DNA of 57,010 nucleotides from Brevundimonas sp. (GCA_027531145.1 JAPZRF010000049.1:1-57010), one strand, 5' to 3'; shown: positions 19,007 through 27,609, numbered from the stretch's first letter. Numbers and translations are program-made. Notes: generated by a model from the letters alone, not told the origin.

Positions 19007-19537
19007 ATGCAGCATCGCCTCGCCGCCCTCGCCCTCGCCGCCAGCCTCGCCGCCGCCGGGGCCGCTAGCGCCCAGAACTATGGCACCCCGCGCAGCAACA
19101 TCGTCGAGGGTGCCGTGGCCTCGCCGGCCCACACGACCCTTGTCGCTGCCGTGCAGGCGGCGGGCCTCGTCGAGACCCTGGCCAGCCCGGGCCCGTTCAC
19201 GGTCTTCGCCCCGACCAACGACGCCTTCGCCGCCCTGCCGTCGGGCACCGTCGAGACCCTGCTGCAGCCTGCCAATCGCGGGGCGTTGACCAAGGTGCTG
19301 ACCTATCACGTGGTGTCCGGCCGTCTGGCCGCCGCAGACGTGCTGGCGGCGATCCAGGCCGGCGGCGGCCGCGCCGAGGTTACGACCGTCTCGGGCGACA
19401 CCCTGGTCGCCTCGCTGGAAGGCGGCAACGTCATCCTGACCGACGAGAACGGCGGCAAGGCCACCGTGGTCCAGGCCGACCTGTTCATGTCCAACGGCGT
19501 GATCCACGTCACCAACGCCGTGTCGATCCCACGTTAA
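19007..19537 (+). CDS. Fasciclin-domain secreted protein
   Basis: A 176-residue exported protein with a signal peptide (LAALALAASLAAAGAASA) and one complete FAS1 domain. Its H1 motif is GPFTVFAPTNDAFAALPSGT, followed by LLTKVLTYHV-like sequence (ALTKVLTYHVVSG) and the H2 end NGVIHVTNAVSIP. FAS1 proteins mediate adhesion or matrix interactions. AAGGAG precedes the ATG by eight bases, and a strong terminator follows the stop. Confidence 0.92.
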   Translation: MQHRLAALALAASLAAAGAASAQNYGTPRSNIVEGAVASPAHTTLVAAVQAAGLVETLASPGPFTVFAPTNDAFAALPSGTVETLLQPANRGALTKVLTYHVVSGRLAAADVLAAIQAGGGRAEVTTVSGDTLVASLEGGNVILTDENGGKATVVQADLFMSNGVIHVTNAVSIPR

Positions 19538-19547
19538 GGTCCTGGCG

Positions 19548-19577
19548 CGCGAGGGGGTCGGCCAAGGCCCCCTCGCG
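19548..19577 (+). terminator. Terminator hairpin after the fasciclin gene
   Basis: CGCGAGGGGG (19548-19557) pairs perfectly with CCCCCTCGCG (19568-19577) around a ten-base loop, followed by ACCTTTC. The U tract is weak. It lies ten bases beyond the stop codon. Confidence 0.7.
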
Positions 19578-19762
19578 ACCTTTCGCCACAACGACGCCTT
19601 GCGCCGGGTCGCCCCGGTCCCCATTTCTACCCCGTCGAACTCTCTGCGTCACGCCGCTGCTCCCTTTGCATCACGCACCGAGGTCCAACAGCCGATCCGT
19701 TCAGACCCGACAGGCCGACCAGGGAGTCCTCCCTGCGGTCAACGCCAGACGGAGGTCCTGAA

Positions 19763-19975
19763 ATGGCGACCGGCATTGTGAAATGGTACAATTCCACCAA
19801 GGGCTATGGCTTCGTGCAGCCCGATAACGGCGGCAAGGACGTGTTCGTCCATGCCTCGGCCCTCGAGGCCTCGAGCCTCGGCACGCTGAACGAAGGCCAG
19901 AAGATCTCCTACGAGGTCGAACGCGACGCCCGCTCGGGCAAGGAATCCGCCGGCCGTCTCCAGGCGGCGGAGTAG
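19763..19975 (+). CDS. Cold-shock-domain protein (CspA family)
   Basis: A 70-residue single-stranded nucleic acid chaperone. [20 protein letters not shown] holds RNP1 and [12 protein letters not shown] holds RNP2. It is the usual CspA size. The gap before it (19578-19762) would give a long untranslated leader, as is usual for cold-shock mRNAs whose leaders sense temperature. A TTG-started IF-1-like gene follows after six bases. Confidence 0.95.
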   Translation: MATGIVKWYNSTKGYGFVQPDNGGKDVFVHASALEASSLGTLNEGQKISYEVERDARSGKESAGRLQAAE

Positions 19976-19981
19976 GACGCC

Positions 19982-20191
19982 TTGGCGACCTGCAGCGGCA
20001 TCGCCTTTGACGGCGAGGTCGTCGCGCTGCTGCCCCGCGGCGACCGCAAGGTTCGCCTCGACAACGGCCATGTGATCACCTCCCTCCCGATGCGCGGGCC
20101 GTCCACGGGCGTGCCCCTGATCGGCGACCGGGTGGTGGTCGAAATCGCTCTGAACCAGCTGAAGGGCTGGCGACTCGCGCGCCGGCCCTGA
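19982..20191 (+). CDS. IF-1-like OB-fold protein
   Basis: A 69-residue protein starting at TTG, six bases after the csp stop, with an AGGA element overlapping that stop. FDGEVVALLPRGDRKVRLDNGHVI aligns along its length with translation initiation factor IF-1 (family pattern GTVxExLPNxxFRVxLENGHxV). IGDRVVVEI and KGWRLARR match the last strands. The basic KMRKNYIRIL stretch of true IF-1, which contacts 16S rRNA, is replaced by MRGPSTGVPL. It is therefore an IF-1 paralogue, not the housekeeping factor. The pairing with CspA suggests an RNA-related or cold role. Confidence 0.7.
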   Translation: MATCSGIAFDGEVVALLPRGDRKVRLDNGHVITSLPMRGPSTGVPLIGDRVVVEIALNQLKGWRLARRP

Positions 20192-20217
20192 CGCCCCTGC
20201 CGACCCGAGGATACGCC

Positions 20218-20478
20218 ATGACACCGCTTGCCGAGATGATCCCCGCCATGTCCGACGCCGACCTGGCCACGCTGCGGGCCAACGCCGCGCGCCTCGTCGA
20301 GAGCGGCGACTCCAACAGGGTCATGGCCGCCAGCGACATCCTGCCGGTGATCGACAGCGAGGTGGCGCGCCGGGCGGCCCTGCCCAAGCCGGAAAAGGCC
20401 GCGCCCAAGCGAGCCCCGGCCAGGAAGAAACTGCAGCCGGTCACCGGCCACCAGACCGCCCTGCCCGCGCGCGCCTGA
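20218..20478 (+). CDS. Small protein with a basic C-terminal tail
   Basis: An 86-residue protein of unknown family with GAGGATACGCC before the ATG. The N-terminal 55 residues look helical (MSDADLATLRANAARLVESG). The C-terminal third is rich in Lys, Ala and Pro (KPEKAAPKRAPARKK), a nucleic-acid-binding type of tail. It follows the CspA and IF-1-like genes on the same strand with a 26-base gap, so it is probably the third gene of their operon. Confidence 0.65.
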   Translation: MTPLAEMIPAMSDADLATLRANAARLVESGDSNRVMAASDILPVIDSEVARRAALPKPEKAAPKRAPARKKLQPVTGHQTALPARA

Positions 20479-20495
20479 GACCGGTGCCTGCGGCT

Positions 20496-20516
20496 CGCGG
20501 GCCGGTTCGGCCCGCG
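20496..20516. terminator. Hairpin between convergent genes
   Basis: CGCGGGCC (20496-20503) pairs with GGCCCGCG (20509-20516). It sits exactly between the small basic-tailed gene and the convergent PLP-enzyme gene, ending one base before the latter's stop. No U tract is seen. Confidence 0.5.
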
Positions 20517-21680
20517 TCAGCCCAGCGCCTGATCCAGATCCGCGATCAGATCCTCGACCTCCTCGACGCCGACCGATAGCCGGATCAGGGTGTCGCCGAT
20601 GCCGCCGGCCTCGCGCACCTCCTTCGGCAGCGACGCATGGGTCATGATGGCGGGGTGGTTGACCAGGCTCTCCACGCCGCCGAGCGACTCCGCCAGGGTG
20701 AAGACCTCGACGCGCTCCAGCACGCGTGTTGTGCGCTCGAGGTCGCCCTCCAGCCGCAGACTGACCATGCCGCCGAAGCCGCCCGCCATCTGTCGCGCCG
20801 CGAGGTCATGCTGCGGGTGGGAGATCAGGCCCGGATAGATCACCTCGTCCACCCCGGCGCGATCCTCCAGCCAGCGCGCCACGGTGAGGGCGTTCTCACA
20901 GTGGGCCTTCATGCGCAGGCCCAGGGTCTTCAGCCCGCGATTGGCGAGGAAGGCGTCGAACGGCCCCATGACCCCGCCGACCGAATTCTGCAGGAACTTG
21001 ATGCGGGTCGCGAGCTCTGCATCGCCGGTCACCAGCGCCCCGCCGATGATGTCCGAGTGGCCGTTCAGATACTTGGTGGCCGAGTGCATGACGATGTGCG
21101 CGCCCAGCGCGAGAGGCTGCTGGCAGAAGGGCGTGGCGAAGGTGTTGTCGACCACCAGCAGCAGCCCCTTCGCCTTCGCCAGCCCCGACAGGGCGGCGAT
21201 ATCCGCCAGCTTCATCAGCGGATTGGTCGGGGTCTCGACCCACAGCATGCGGGTGCTCGGCGTGATCGCCGCCTCGACCGCCGTCAGGTCGCTCAGGTCG
21301 ACATAGGCGAAATCGAGCCCCATCGAGCGCCGCCGCACCCGCTCGAACAGCCGCCAGGACCCGCCGTAGAGATCGTCGCCGGTAACGATGTGGTCGCCGG
21401 CGTCGAGCAGCTCGAGCGCGGTGGAGGTCGCCGCCATGCCGGAGGCGAAGCCGAAGCCCTGCACCCCGCCCTCAAGGTCGGCGAGGCAAGCCTCGAATGC
21501 CTCCCGCGTAGGGTTCTTGCTGCGGGCGTACTCATAGCCCTTGTTCACGCCCGGGCTCTCCTGGGCGTAGGTCGAGGTGGCGTAGATCGGCGTCATCACG
21601 GCCCCGGTCGTGGGATCGGGGCGCTGGCCGGCGTGGATGGCACGGGTGGAGAAGCCCGGGCGATTATTGAGCCTGGTCAT
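20517..21680 (-). CDS. Cystathionine gamma-lyase/synthase-type PLP enzyme
   Basis: A fold-type-I PLP enzyme of the Cys/Met metabolism family, 387 residues. YEYARSKNPTREAFEACLADLEG, FASGMAATS and the internal aldimine lysine K203 in HSATKYLNGHSD are diagnostic. The C-terminal LSVGVEEVEDLIADLDQAL is standard. Because it directly follows a cystathionine beta-synthase gene (four-base gap), the lyase role (cystathionine to cysteine) is the more likely, completing reverse transsulfuration. Gamma-synthase activity cannot be excluded from sequence. Confidence 0.93.
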   Translation of the reverse strand: MTRLNNRPGFSTRAIHAGQRPDPTTGAVMTPIYATSTYAQESPGVNKGYEYARSKNPTREAFEACLADLEGGVQGFGFASGMAATSTALELLDAGDHIVTGDDLYGGSWRLFERVRRRSMGLDFAYVDLSDLTAVEAAITPSTRMLWVETPTNPLMKLADIAALSGLAKAKGLLLVVDNTFATPFCQQPLALGAHIVMHSATKYLNGHSDIIGGALVTGDAELATRIKFLQNSVGGVMGPFDAFLANRGLKTLGLRMKAHCENALTVARWLEDRAGVDEVIYPGLISHPQHDLAARQMAGGFGGMVSLRLEGDLERTTRVLERVEVFTLAESLGGVESLVNHPAIMTHASLPKEVREAGGIGDTLIRLSVGVEEVEDLIADLDQALG

Positions 21681-21684
21681 CGGA

Positions 21685-23088
21685 TCACCGGTTCAGGCTC
21701 AGATGGTTGATCAGATCGGTGCGGGTGATCAGGCCGACAAAGCGCTCGCCGTCCAGCACGATGGCCACCCGGTCCCGGTCAAACAGCGGGATCAGGGCGT
21801 CGAGCGGCTCGCTGACCTGCACCGTGTCGAGGTCGCGGGTCATGACCTCGCCGACGAGCTTCCTGAACCGCGCCGCGCGGGTGATCTCGTCGGTGTTCAT
21901 GACGTGGACGATGTCGCTCTCGTCGAGGATGCCCACCAGACGCCCGTCCTGCAGCACGGGCAGCTGGCTGACGTCGGCCCCTCGCATGCGCTTGAAGGCT
22001 GTATCGAGCGTATCGTCGGGACCAACCGAGACCACCTCGCCCCGGTCCGGGCGGCGGGTGATCAGGTCTGACAGGTCGCCGTGCAACTCGCGCTCGGCCA
22101 GCCCCTGATCCGCCAGCCAGGCATCATTGTAGACCTTGGACAGGTACTTGGCCCCGGTATCGCAGACGAAGGTGACGCAGTGCTTCGGCTCGGTCTGTTC
22201 CCGGCACCAGCGCAGGGCGGCGGCGATCAGGGTGCCGGACGACGAGCCGGCGAGGATGCCTTCCTTCAGCAGCAGCTCGCGCACGGTCGCCACGGCCTCG
22301 GCGTCCGGGATCGAATAGGCCCTGTCGATAAGGCTCATGTCGGCGGTGTCCGGGACGAAGTTCTGGCCGATGCCCTCGACCGTGTAGCTGCCTTCCGGCC
22401 CCGGGACGCCCTCGTTGACGATGCCCGCCAGGGTCGAGCCGACCGGGTCCGCGAGGATGATCTGCGCCTTCGAACCCTTGTCCTTCAGGAAGCGACCCAC
22501 GCCGGTGATGGTGCCGCCCGAGCCGATGCCGGCAACGAAGGCGTCCACCTGACCGTCCATCTGGTCCCAGATCTCCGGGCCGGTGGTGCGCACATGAGCT
22601 TCGGTGTTGGCCGCATTGGCGAACTGGTTGACGTAAAAGCCGCCGGGAATCTGCTGCGCCAGCCGTTCGGCCATGTCGGTGTAGTAGTCCGCATGGCCGT
22701 GCGGCACATCCGAGCGGGTCAACCGCACATCCGCGCCCATGGCCCGCAGGTGCTGGATCTTCTCGCGCGACATCTTGTCGGGGATGACCAGCAGCACCCT
22801 GTAGCCCTTGGCCTGGCCGACCAGCGTCAGGGCAAGACCGGTGTTCCCCGCCGTCGCCTCGACGATTGTCCCCCCCGGTTTCAGCCAGCCCTCGCGCTCC
22901 GCCGCGGCGATCATCGAAAGGGCGATCCGGTCCTTGATCGAGCCGCCCGGATTCTGAGCCTCCAGCTTGAGGAACAGGCGGCACGGGCCGGTGTCGAGCC
23001 GCGTCACCTCGACCATCGGCGTATTGCCGATCAGGTCCAGCAGCGAGCCGCTGGGGCCGGTGAGAACGGGCGATGAGGCCAGCGACAT
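21685..23088 (-). CDS. Cystathionine beta-synthase with C-terminal CBS domains
   Basis: This condenses serine and homocysteine to cystathionine. Of 467 residues, the first 320 are the PLP catalytic core: K52 in NPGGSIKDR, EATAGNTGLALT, and GIGSGGTITGVGRFLK binding the PLP phosphate. The last 130 form a tandem CBS-domain pair (VSQLPVLQDGRLVGILDESD and LITRTDLINHLSL). The heme-binding N-terminal extension of the human enzyme is absent. It is the first gene of the pair with the gamma-lyase and divergent from rnr. Confidence 0.92.
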   Translation of the reverse strand: MSLASSPVLTGPSGSLLDLIGNTPMVEVTRLDTGPCRLFLKLEAQNPGGSIKDRIALSMIAAAEREGWLKPGGTIVEATAGNTGLALTLVGQAKGYRVLLVIPDKMSREKIQHLRAMGADVRLTRSDVPHGHADYYTDMAERLAQQIPGGFYVNQFANAANTEAHVRTTGPEIWDQMDGQVDAFVAGIGSGGTITGVGRFLKDKGSKAQIILADPVGSTLAGIVNEGVPGPEGSYTVEGIGQNFVPDTADMSLIDRAYSIPDAEAVATVRELLLKEGILAGSSSGTLIAAALRWCREQTEPKHCVTFVCDTGAKYLSKVYNDAWLADQGLAERELHGDLSDLITRRPDRGEVVSVGPDDTLDTAFKRMRGADVSQLPVLQDGRLVGILDESDIVHVMNTDEITRAARFRKLVGEVMTRDLDTVQVSEPLDALIPLFDRDRVAIVLDGERFVGLITRTDLINHLSLNR

Positions 23089-23279
23089 GTCGCACTCCGG
23101 GAGTCGGGTTCGGGCGGCAAGCTCGCCGTGCGCCCGCGTCAGGTCAAGCGACGCAACATTCGACCCCGCTGGCGCGGCGCACCGTCAGGATCGGCAGACC
23201 TAAGGGCCCCGCTCCGCTCCACCTGGCGGCCGGAACGCAAAGTTCAACCCGCTGGCCGATTCTCGCGGTATCAGGGGAC

Positions 23280-25583
23280 ATGTCCCGCCCGCCCCGCCGT
23301 CCCGCCGCCGGTCTGCCCGACCGGGAAACCCTTGTCCGCTATCTCGCGGAGGCCGGTGAACAGGGCAAGGCCGACATCGCCCGTGCCTTCGGCCTCAAGG
23401 GCGTCGAACGGCGCATGCTGCGCGAGATGCTGAAAGAGCTCGAGGACGAGGGCCAGTTAGGCCGGCGGGGCCGCCGCGGCTTCGTCAAGGCCGGTGATCT
23501 GCCCCCGGTCGGCGTCGCCGATGTGGTCGACCGCGACGCCGATGGCGAGCTCTACGTCCAGCTGGTCAAGGGCGGCGAGGATGCGCCGAAGGCGGTGCTC
23601 GTGCCTGAACGCAAGGCCGATCGTGGCCCGGCCCCCGGCGTCGGCGACCGGCTGCTGGTCAAGTTCGCCCGGGCCGGCGAGGGCTGGGAAGCCCGACTTA
23701 TCAAGCAACTCGACAGCGGCGGTCCGGGCCGCATGCTGGGCGTGGTGCGCAAGGCCGCGCGCGAGACCCGCATCGAGCCGGTTGACCGCCGGTCCAAGGA
23801 CGTCCTGATCATCCCGCAGGCCTTCGCCGAGACCTTGCGCGACGGCGACCTCGTGCTGGCGACGCCCGAGCGTGGCGAGCACCGCTACGGCCCGCAGCGC
23901 GGCAAGGTGCTGGAGACGATCGGGCGCGAGGACGATGCGCGCGCCGCCTCCCTGATCGCCATCCATACCCACGGGGTGCCGACCGGCTTCTCGGACAGCG
24001 TCGAGCGCGAGGCGGAGGACCAGGCCCTGCCGACCCTGAAGGGGCGCGAGGACCTGCGGCAGGTGCCCTTCATCACCATCGATCCGGCCGACGCCCGCGA
24101 CCACGACGACGCGGTCTATGCCGAGCGGGACGAGAGCGCCGACAACGCCGGGGGCTGGATCGTCTGGGTCGCCATCGCCGACGTCGCCGCCTACGTCCGC
24201 CCCGGCACGGCGCTTGACCGCGAGGCCCGGGCCAAGGGCAACTCCACCTACTTCCCCGACCGCGTCGAGCCGATGCTGCCGGAGGTGCTCTCCAACGGCC
24301 TGTGTAGCCTCAAGGCCGGAGAAAGCCGCGCCTGTCTGGCGGTTCGGATGGTGTTCAGCAAGGACGGCCGCAAGCTTTCGCACCGCTTCGTCCGCGGTCT
24401 CATGCGCAGCCACGCCAAGCTGGCCTATGAACAGGCCCAGGCCGCCATCGACGGCCAGCCGGACGACGTCACCGGCCCGATCATGAACAGCATTCTCTAT
24501 CCGCTCTGGAATGCCTACGCCGCCATGCTGAAGGGCCGTGAGCGGCGCGCCCCGCTGGCCATCGTCAGCCCCGAGCGGCGCGTGACCATGGCTCCCGACG
24601 GCGGTATCGCCTCCATCGCGCCCCGCGCCAGTCTTGAGGCCCACCGTCTGATCGAGGAAATGATGATCCAGGCCAATGTGGCTGCGGCCGAGACGCTGGA
24701 GCAGGCGCGCACGCCGCTGATCTACCGGGTCCACGAGGCACCGAGCCAGGAGAAGATCTTCAACCTCGCGGACTTCCTCCAGACCCTCGGCAAGCCCTGG
24801 ACCAAGGGCGAGCCGGCGACGACAAGGCGGTTCAACCGGCTGCTGGAGGAGATGCGTGAGACTCCGCACGCGGACGTCGTCAACGAGGTGGTGCTGCGCA
24901 GCCAGATGCAGGCCATCTACAGCCCGGAGAATATCGGCCACTTCGGCCTCAACCTCGACCGCTACGCCCACTTCACCTCGCCGATCCGCCGCTACTCCGA
25001 CCTGATCGTGCACCGCGGCCTGATCCGGGCGCTGAAACTCGGGTCGGACGGGCTGACAGATCGGGAGATCGCCGAGCTGCCGACCATCGCCGAGACCGTG
25101 ACCGAGACCGAGCGCCGCTCCATGGCCGCCGAGCGGGACGCCATGGACCGCTACATGGCCGCCTTTCTGTCGGACCGGGTCGGCGGGGTCTTCCCCGGCC
25201 GCATCACCGGCGTGACCCGCTTCGGCCTGTTCATCCGCCTGACCGAGACCGGCGCGGACGGGCTTGTGCCGGTCTCCAGCCTCGGCGACGAGTACTTCAC
25301 CCACGACGACCGCGCGCATGCTCTCGTCGGCGAGCGCACCGGCCGGCGATGGATGCTGGGCAAGGCGGTGGAGGTGCGGCTGCGCGAGGCGACCCCGGTC
25401 ACCGGCGGTCTGCTGTTCGAGATGCTGTCCGAGCCCGACCCGCGGGACCCCAACGCCCCCGTCCCGCGGCTGGGTCTGCGCGGACGCGGTGCCGGTCGCC
25501 CCGGCGGGCCCAAGCCCTCGTCGCGCACGGGCGGCAGGCCGCTGGGTGGGCTCAAGGGCGTGCGCAAGGGCAAGCGGCGCTGA
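23280..25583 (+). CDS. rnr: Ribonuclease R
   Basis: A 3'-5' exoribonuclease that degrades structured RNA. The 767-residue protein has an N-terminal winged-helix segment (FGLKGVERRMLREMLKELEDEGQL), cold-shock domains and the RNB catalytic domain with the Asp-rich ITIDPADARDHDDAVYAE. An S1 domain follows (GRITGVTRFGLFIRLTETGADGLV), and the C-terminus is strongly basic (GGLKGVRKGKRR). The ATG at 23280 is chosen because the frame upstream to 23073 overlaps the divergent CBS start region and shows no conserved sequence. Confidence 0.95.
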   Translation: MSRPPRRPAAGLPDRETLVRYLAEAGEQGKADIARAFGLKGVERRMLREMLKELEDEGQLGRRGRRGFVKAGDLPPVGVADVVDRDADGELYVQLVKGGEDAPKAVLVPERKADRGPAPGVGDRLLVKFARAGEGWEARLIKQLDSGGPGRMLGVVRKAARETRIEPVDRRSKDVLIIPQAFAETLRDGDLVLATPERGEHRYGPQRGKVLETIGREDDARAASLIAIHTHGVPTGFSDSVEREAEDQALPTLKGREDLRQVPFITIDPADARDHDDAVYAERDESADNAGGWIVWVAIADVAAYVRPGTALDREARAKGNSTYFPDRVEPMLPEVLSNGLCSLKAGESRACLAVRMVFSKDGRKLSHRFVRGLMRSHAKLAYEQAQAAIDGQPDDVTGPIMNSILYPLWNAYAAMLKGRERRAPLAIVSPERRVTMAPDGGIASIAPRASLEAHRLIEEMMIQANVAAAETLEQARTPLIYRVHEAPSQEKIFNLADFLQTLGKPWTKGEPATTRRFNRLLEEMRETPHADVVNEVVLRSQMQAIYSPENIGHFGLNLDRYAHFTSPIRRYSDLIVHRGLIRALKLGSDGLTDREIAELPTIAETVTETERRSMAAERDAMDRYMAAFLSDRVGGVFPGRITGVTRFGLFIRLTETGADGLVPVSSLGDEYFTHDDRAHALVGERTGRRWMLGKAVEVRLREATPVTGGLLFEMLSEPDPRDPNAPVPRLGLRGRGAGRPGGPKPSSRTGGRPLGGLKGVRKGKRR

Positions 25584-25593
25584 GTTGCTGCTT

Positions 25594-25609
25594 TGTTCCA
25601 CATGGAACA
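25594..25609. promoter_or_regulatory. parS-like palindrome
   Basis: TGTTCCACATGGAACA consists of perfect 7-bp arms (TGTTCCA and TGGAACA) around CA. Chromosomal parS sites, bound by ParB, have the form TGTTnCACGTGnAACA; this differs only at the centre, CG to CA. It is intergenic, ten bases past the rnr stop. ParB binding is inferred. Confidence 0.5.
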
Positions 25610-25703
25610 TGGGTATGCACAGCGCCACGGGCGGCAGTCTGCCGCGCTTTCGTCGCCCTGTGCCGCCAAGCTAGGATCATTCTGGAATGAAGGAGCGACC
25701 CAG

Positions 25704-26132
25704 ATGCGACGTATGGCCGTGATTGTCCCCTGCGCCCTCGCGGCGATCCTCGCCGGATGTGGCGAGGTCGATCTGGCCAAGGCCGGCCAGAACGCCGCCC
25801 TCGCTGCGCTGGAGGCGAGCAACCCCGAGATCGTCCGGGGCATCCGGGCGGCCCAGACGCTGAAGCAGGCCGCCCTGACCTGCGGCTGGCAGGACGTGGA
25901 CGCCACCCGCCTCGCCCAGGCGGCGGTCAGCGGCATCGAGGAGGCCCCGGTCCGTGCGGCTGCCTCCAGCCTCGTCGAAGATCTGCTGGTGACGGGCACC
26001 CCGGCCAGTCAGGCCCCGGGCACCGCCGCCCGCAACTGCTCGCCGGAGGCCCGCGCGGCGCTGGAGACCCAGATCGCCGCCATCGCCGGCGGCGAGACCG
26101 GTGAGGCGGAGGGCGAGGCGGAGGGCGGCTGA
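25704..26132 (+). CDS. Small putative lipoprotein
   Basis: 142 residues from ATG at 25704, with AAGGAG eight bases before. The signal peptide MRRMAVIVPCALAAILAGC has a lipobox (LAGC), so it is likely membrane-anchored. The mature part is helical and Ala-rich, with a further Cys pair (LTCGW, RNCSPEA), and ends in an acidic tail (GETGEAEGEAEGG). I recognise no family. The longer upstream frame would swallow the parS-like site and is rejected. Confidence 0.75.
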   Translation: MRRMAVIVPCALAAILAGCGEVDLAKAGQNAALAALEASNPEIVRGIRAAQTLKQAALTCGWQDVDATRLAQAAVSGIEEAPVRAAASSLVEDLLVTGTPASQAPGTAARNCSPEARAALETQIAAIAGGETGEAEGEAEGG

Positions 26133-26503
26133 CGGCCTGCTCCCCGATCGTCTGGTGGCCCCCGCCGCCGAGCAGTCGCATCGGGCATGGCGTAGACATC
26201 CAGCCCTTTGGCCAGCTCACGATGGCTGAACTACAGCGGCTGCGGCGAGATCTTCTCACCGACGGCGGGCGTGCCCTGCTCCCTCGCCCAACACAGCACC
26301 GCGGAGCCCGCTCTCGCCAGAACCTTGCGTCCCATCCCGCCCCCCGGACGCCTGAAGCAGGCGCATCGGCGAGCCGGGTCCCGCTGGAAAGGTTACGATC
26401 CGGTAATGTGAACCCCATCGTGCATGTCGCGTGCAGGTTGGATCACGGCTTCGCCTTGCCATGCCAGCGTTTCCCGGGTTTATGCTGAGGTTTGGAGGAC
26501 CCT
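26133..26503. other. Gap between the lipoprotein and XRE regulator genes
   Basis: I see no gene in 371 bases. Reading frames here are short and lack a ribosome binding site or GC3 pattern. The right end carries the GGAGGA ribosome binding site of the XRE gene. Confidence 0.4.
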
Positions 26504-26899
26504 ATGGCGGCAACCGAAGAAGAAATCGACGCGCTGGTGGGACGCCGGGTGCGGGAGCTGAGGCTTCAGCTTGGCCTGACCCAGACCCAGCTTGCGGACG
26601 CCATCGGCGTCACCTTCCAGCAGGTGCAGAAGTACGAGCGCGGCTCCAACCGCATCTCCGCCTCCAAGCTCTGGTTGATCGCCGACCGGCTGGGCGTGTC
26701 CCCGGCCAGTCTGCTGACCGGTCTTCCCTCCCCCTCCGGCGACGGCGTCACCGGAGGTCCGGAGGGTGATGATGATGGGCAGTCGCGCCTGCTGCTGGCC
26801 TTTGGCCGGATCGTCGATCCGCGGCGGCGTCAGACGCTGATCGACGTGGCGGAATGTCTCGGGGCCGCTCCGCTGCGCCGCCGTGTCGACCCCGCCTGA
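26504..26899 (+). CDS. XRE-family helix-turn-helix regulator
   Basis: 131 residues from ATG at 26504 (GGAGGA five bases before). Residues about 13-68 form a classic Cro/CI helix-turn-helix: LRLQLGLTQTQLADAIGVTF with QQVQKYERGSNRI as the recognition end. An acidic linker and a short helical C-terminus follow (LLLAFGRIVDPRRRQTLIDVAE). The type is common in Caulobacterales and rhizobia. The stop overlaps the start of the LuxR-type gene by 17 bases, so the two are coupled. Confidence 0.9.
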   Translation: MAATEEEIDALVGRRVRELRLQLGLTQTQLADAIGVTFQQVQKYERGSNRISASKLWLIADRLGVSPASLLTGLPSPSGDGVTGGPEGDDDGQSRLLLAFGRIVDPRRRQTLIDVAECLGAAPLRRRVDPA

Positions 26900-27554
26900 C
26901 CTGTCACGCCTGACCCCGCGCGAGCGGGAGTGCCTCGAAGCCGTCGCCCGGCTCGAGCGGTCCAAGGAAATCGCCCGCCGTCTCGGCGTTGGCCCGCGCG
27001 CCGTCGACAAGCACATCGAGAACGCCTTGCGGAAGCTGGAGCTGTCATCCCGGCTGGAAGCCGCGCGGCTGATCCGTCCTGACCTTCGCAGTGATTACGA
27101 AGGGGAGCCGCTCCCCGTCGCCCCCGCCGGGCGCGTCGTCACATCCTCCGCTCGACACGGAGACGACGATGCAGAACCCTTTCGATCCCCTGCCCCCGGC
27201 GACGTGGGACGACCTGGAAATGATTTTCGAGGCACTGGCGGAAACGCCGGAGCAACGCCAGGCCATCTCGCATCTGCTGGAGGTCACCCGGGCGATGAGC
27301 CCGTTTCTCTCGCGGCTCGATTTGTTGCGCGAGATCATCTGCATCGCGCTCGTGTTGCTGCCCGAGAACGATCGGCCCCCGAACGACTGGCCGTGGCTGC
27401 TCGGGATGTCTCCCCGCGCACCAGCCTTGGTCAGCTGATCCGCGGTCTTGCGCTGATGTGTCTGATCGGCCTGTTGCTGGGAGGCGGCCTCGCCGCCGCC
27501 CTGCAGATCGGACATGTGGTTCAGTCCATCGACGAGCGCCTTCGCGCTCGCTGA
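26883..27554 (+). CDS. LuxR-type HTH protein with C-terminal membrane helix (frame in doubt)
   Basis: The open frame from GTG at 26883 encodes 223 residues. The first 60 are a LuxR/GerE helix-turn-helix: LTPRERECLEAVARLERSKE, IARRLGVGPRAVDKHIENAL. The last 45 contain one membrane helix (ALMCLIGLLLGGGLAAALQI). In between, about residues 96-178, the composition is not that of a gene here: by hand count only about 43% of third positions are G/C. The +1 frame over the same DNA has about 84%. Either a pair of frameshifts or a nested gene is present. The HTH end is certain; the full product is not. Confidence 0.55.
   Translation: MSTPPDLSRLTPRERECLEAVARLERSKEIARRLGVGPRAVDKHIENALRKLELSSRLEAARLIRPDLRSDYEGEPLPVAPAGRVVTSSARHGDDDAEPFRSPAPGDVGRPGNDFRGTGGNAGATPGHLASAGGHPGDEPVSLAARFVARDHLHRARVAARERSAPERLAVAARDVSPRTSLGQLIRGLALMCLIGLLLGGGLAAALQIGHVVQSIDERLRAR
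27169..27438 (+). CDS. Alternative-frame ORF inside the LuxR-type gene (89 aa)
   Basis: ATG at 27169 with GGAG seven bases upstream opens a frame of 89 residues beginning MQNPFDPLPPATWDDLEMIF. It continues as a plausible amphipathic helical protein (ETPEQRQAISHLLEVTRAMS, LREIICIALVLLPENDRPP). Third positions are about 84% G/C, like real genes here. It may be a separate gene or the true middle of the LuxR-type protein if indels have shifted the frame. No family is recognised. Confidence 0.5.
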   Translation: MQNPFDPLPPATWDDLEMIFEALAETPEQRQAISHLLEVTRAMSPFLSRLDLLREIICIALVLLPENDRPPNDWPWLLGMSPRAPALVS

Positions 27555-27609
27555 TTTTCCCCCGTACCCCCACCCCTTCAAATCCGCCATCGTGCGGAAA
27601 GGAGCTCCC

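Noticed and set aside
25593..25703. N-terminal extension of the small lipoprotein
   Set aside because: It would place 37 residues before a complete signal peptide and lipobox and would include the parS-like site.
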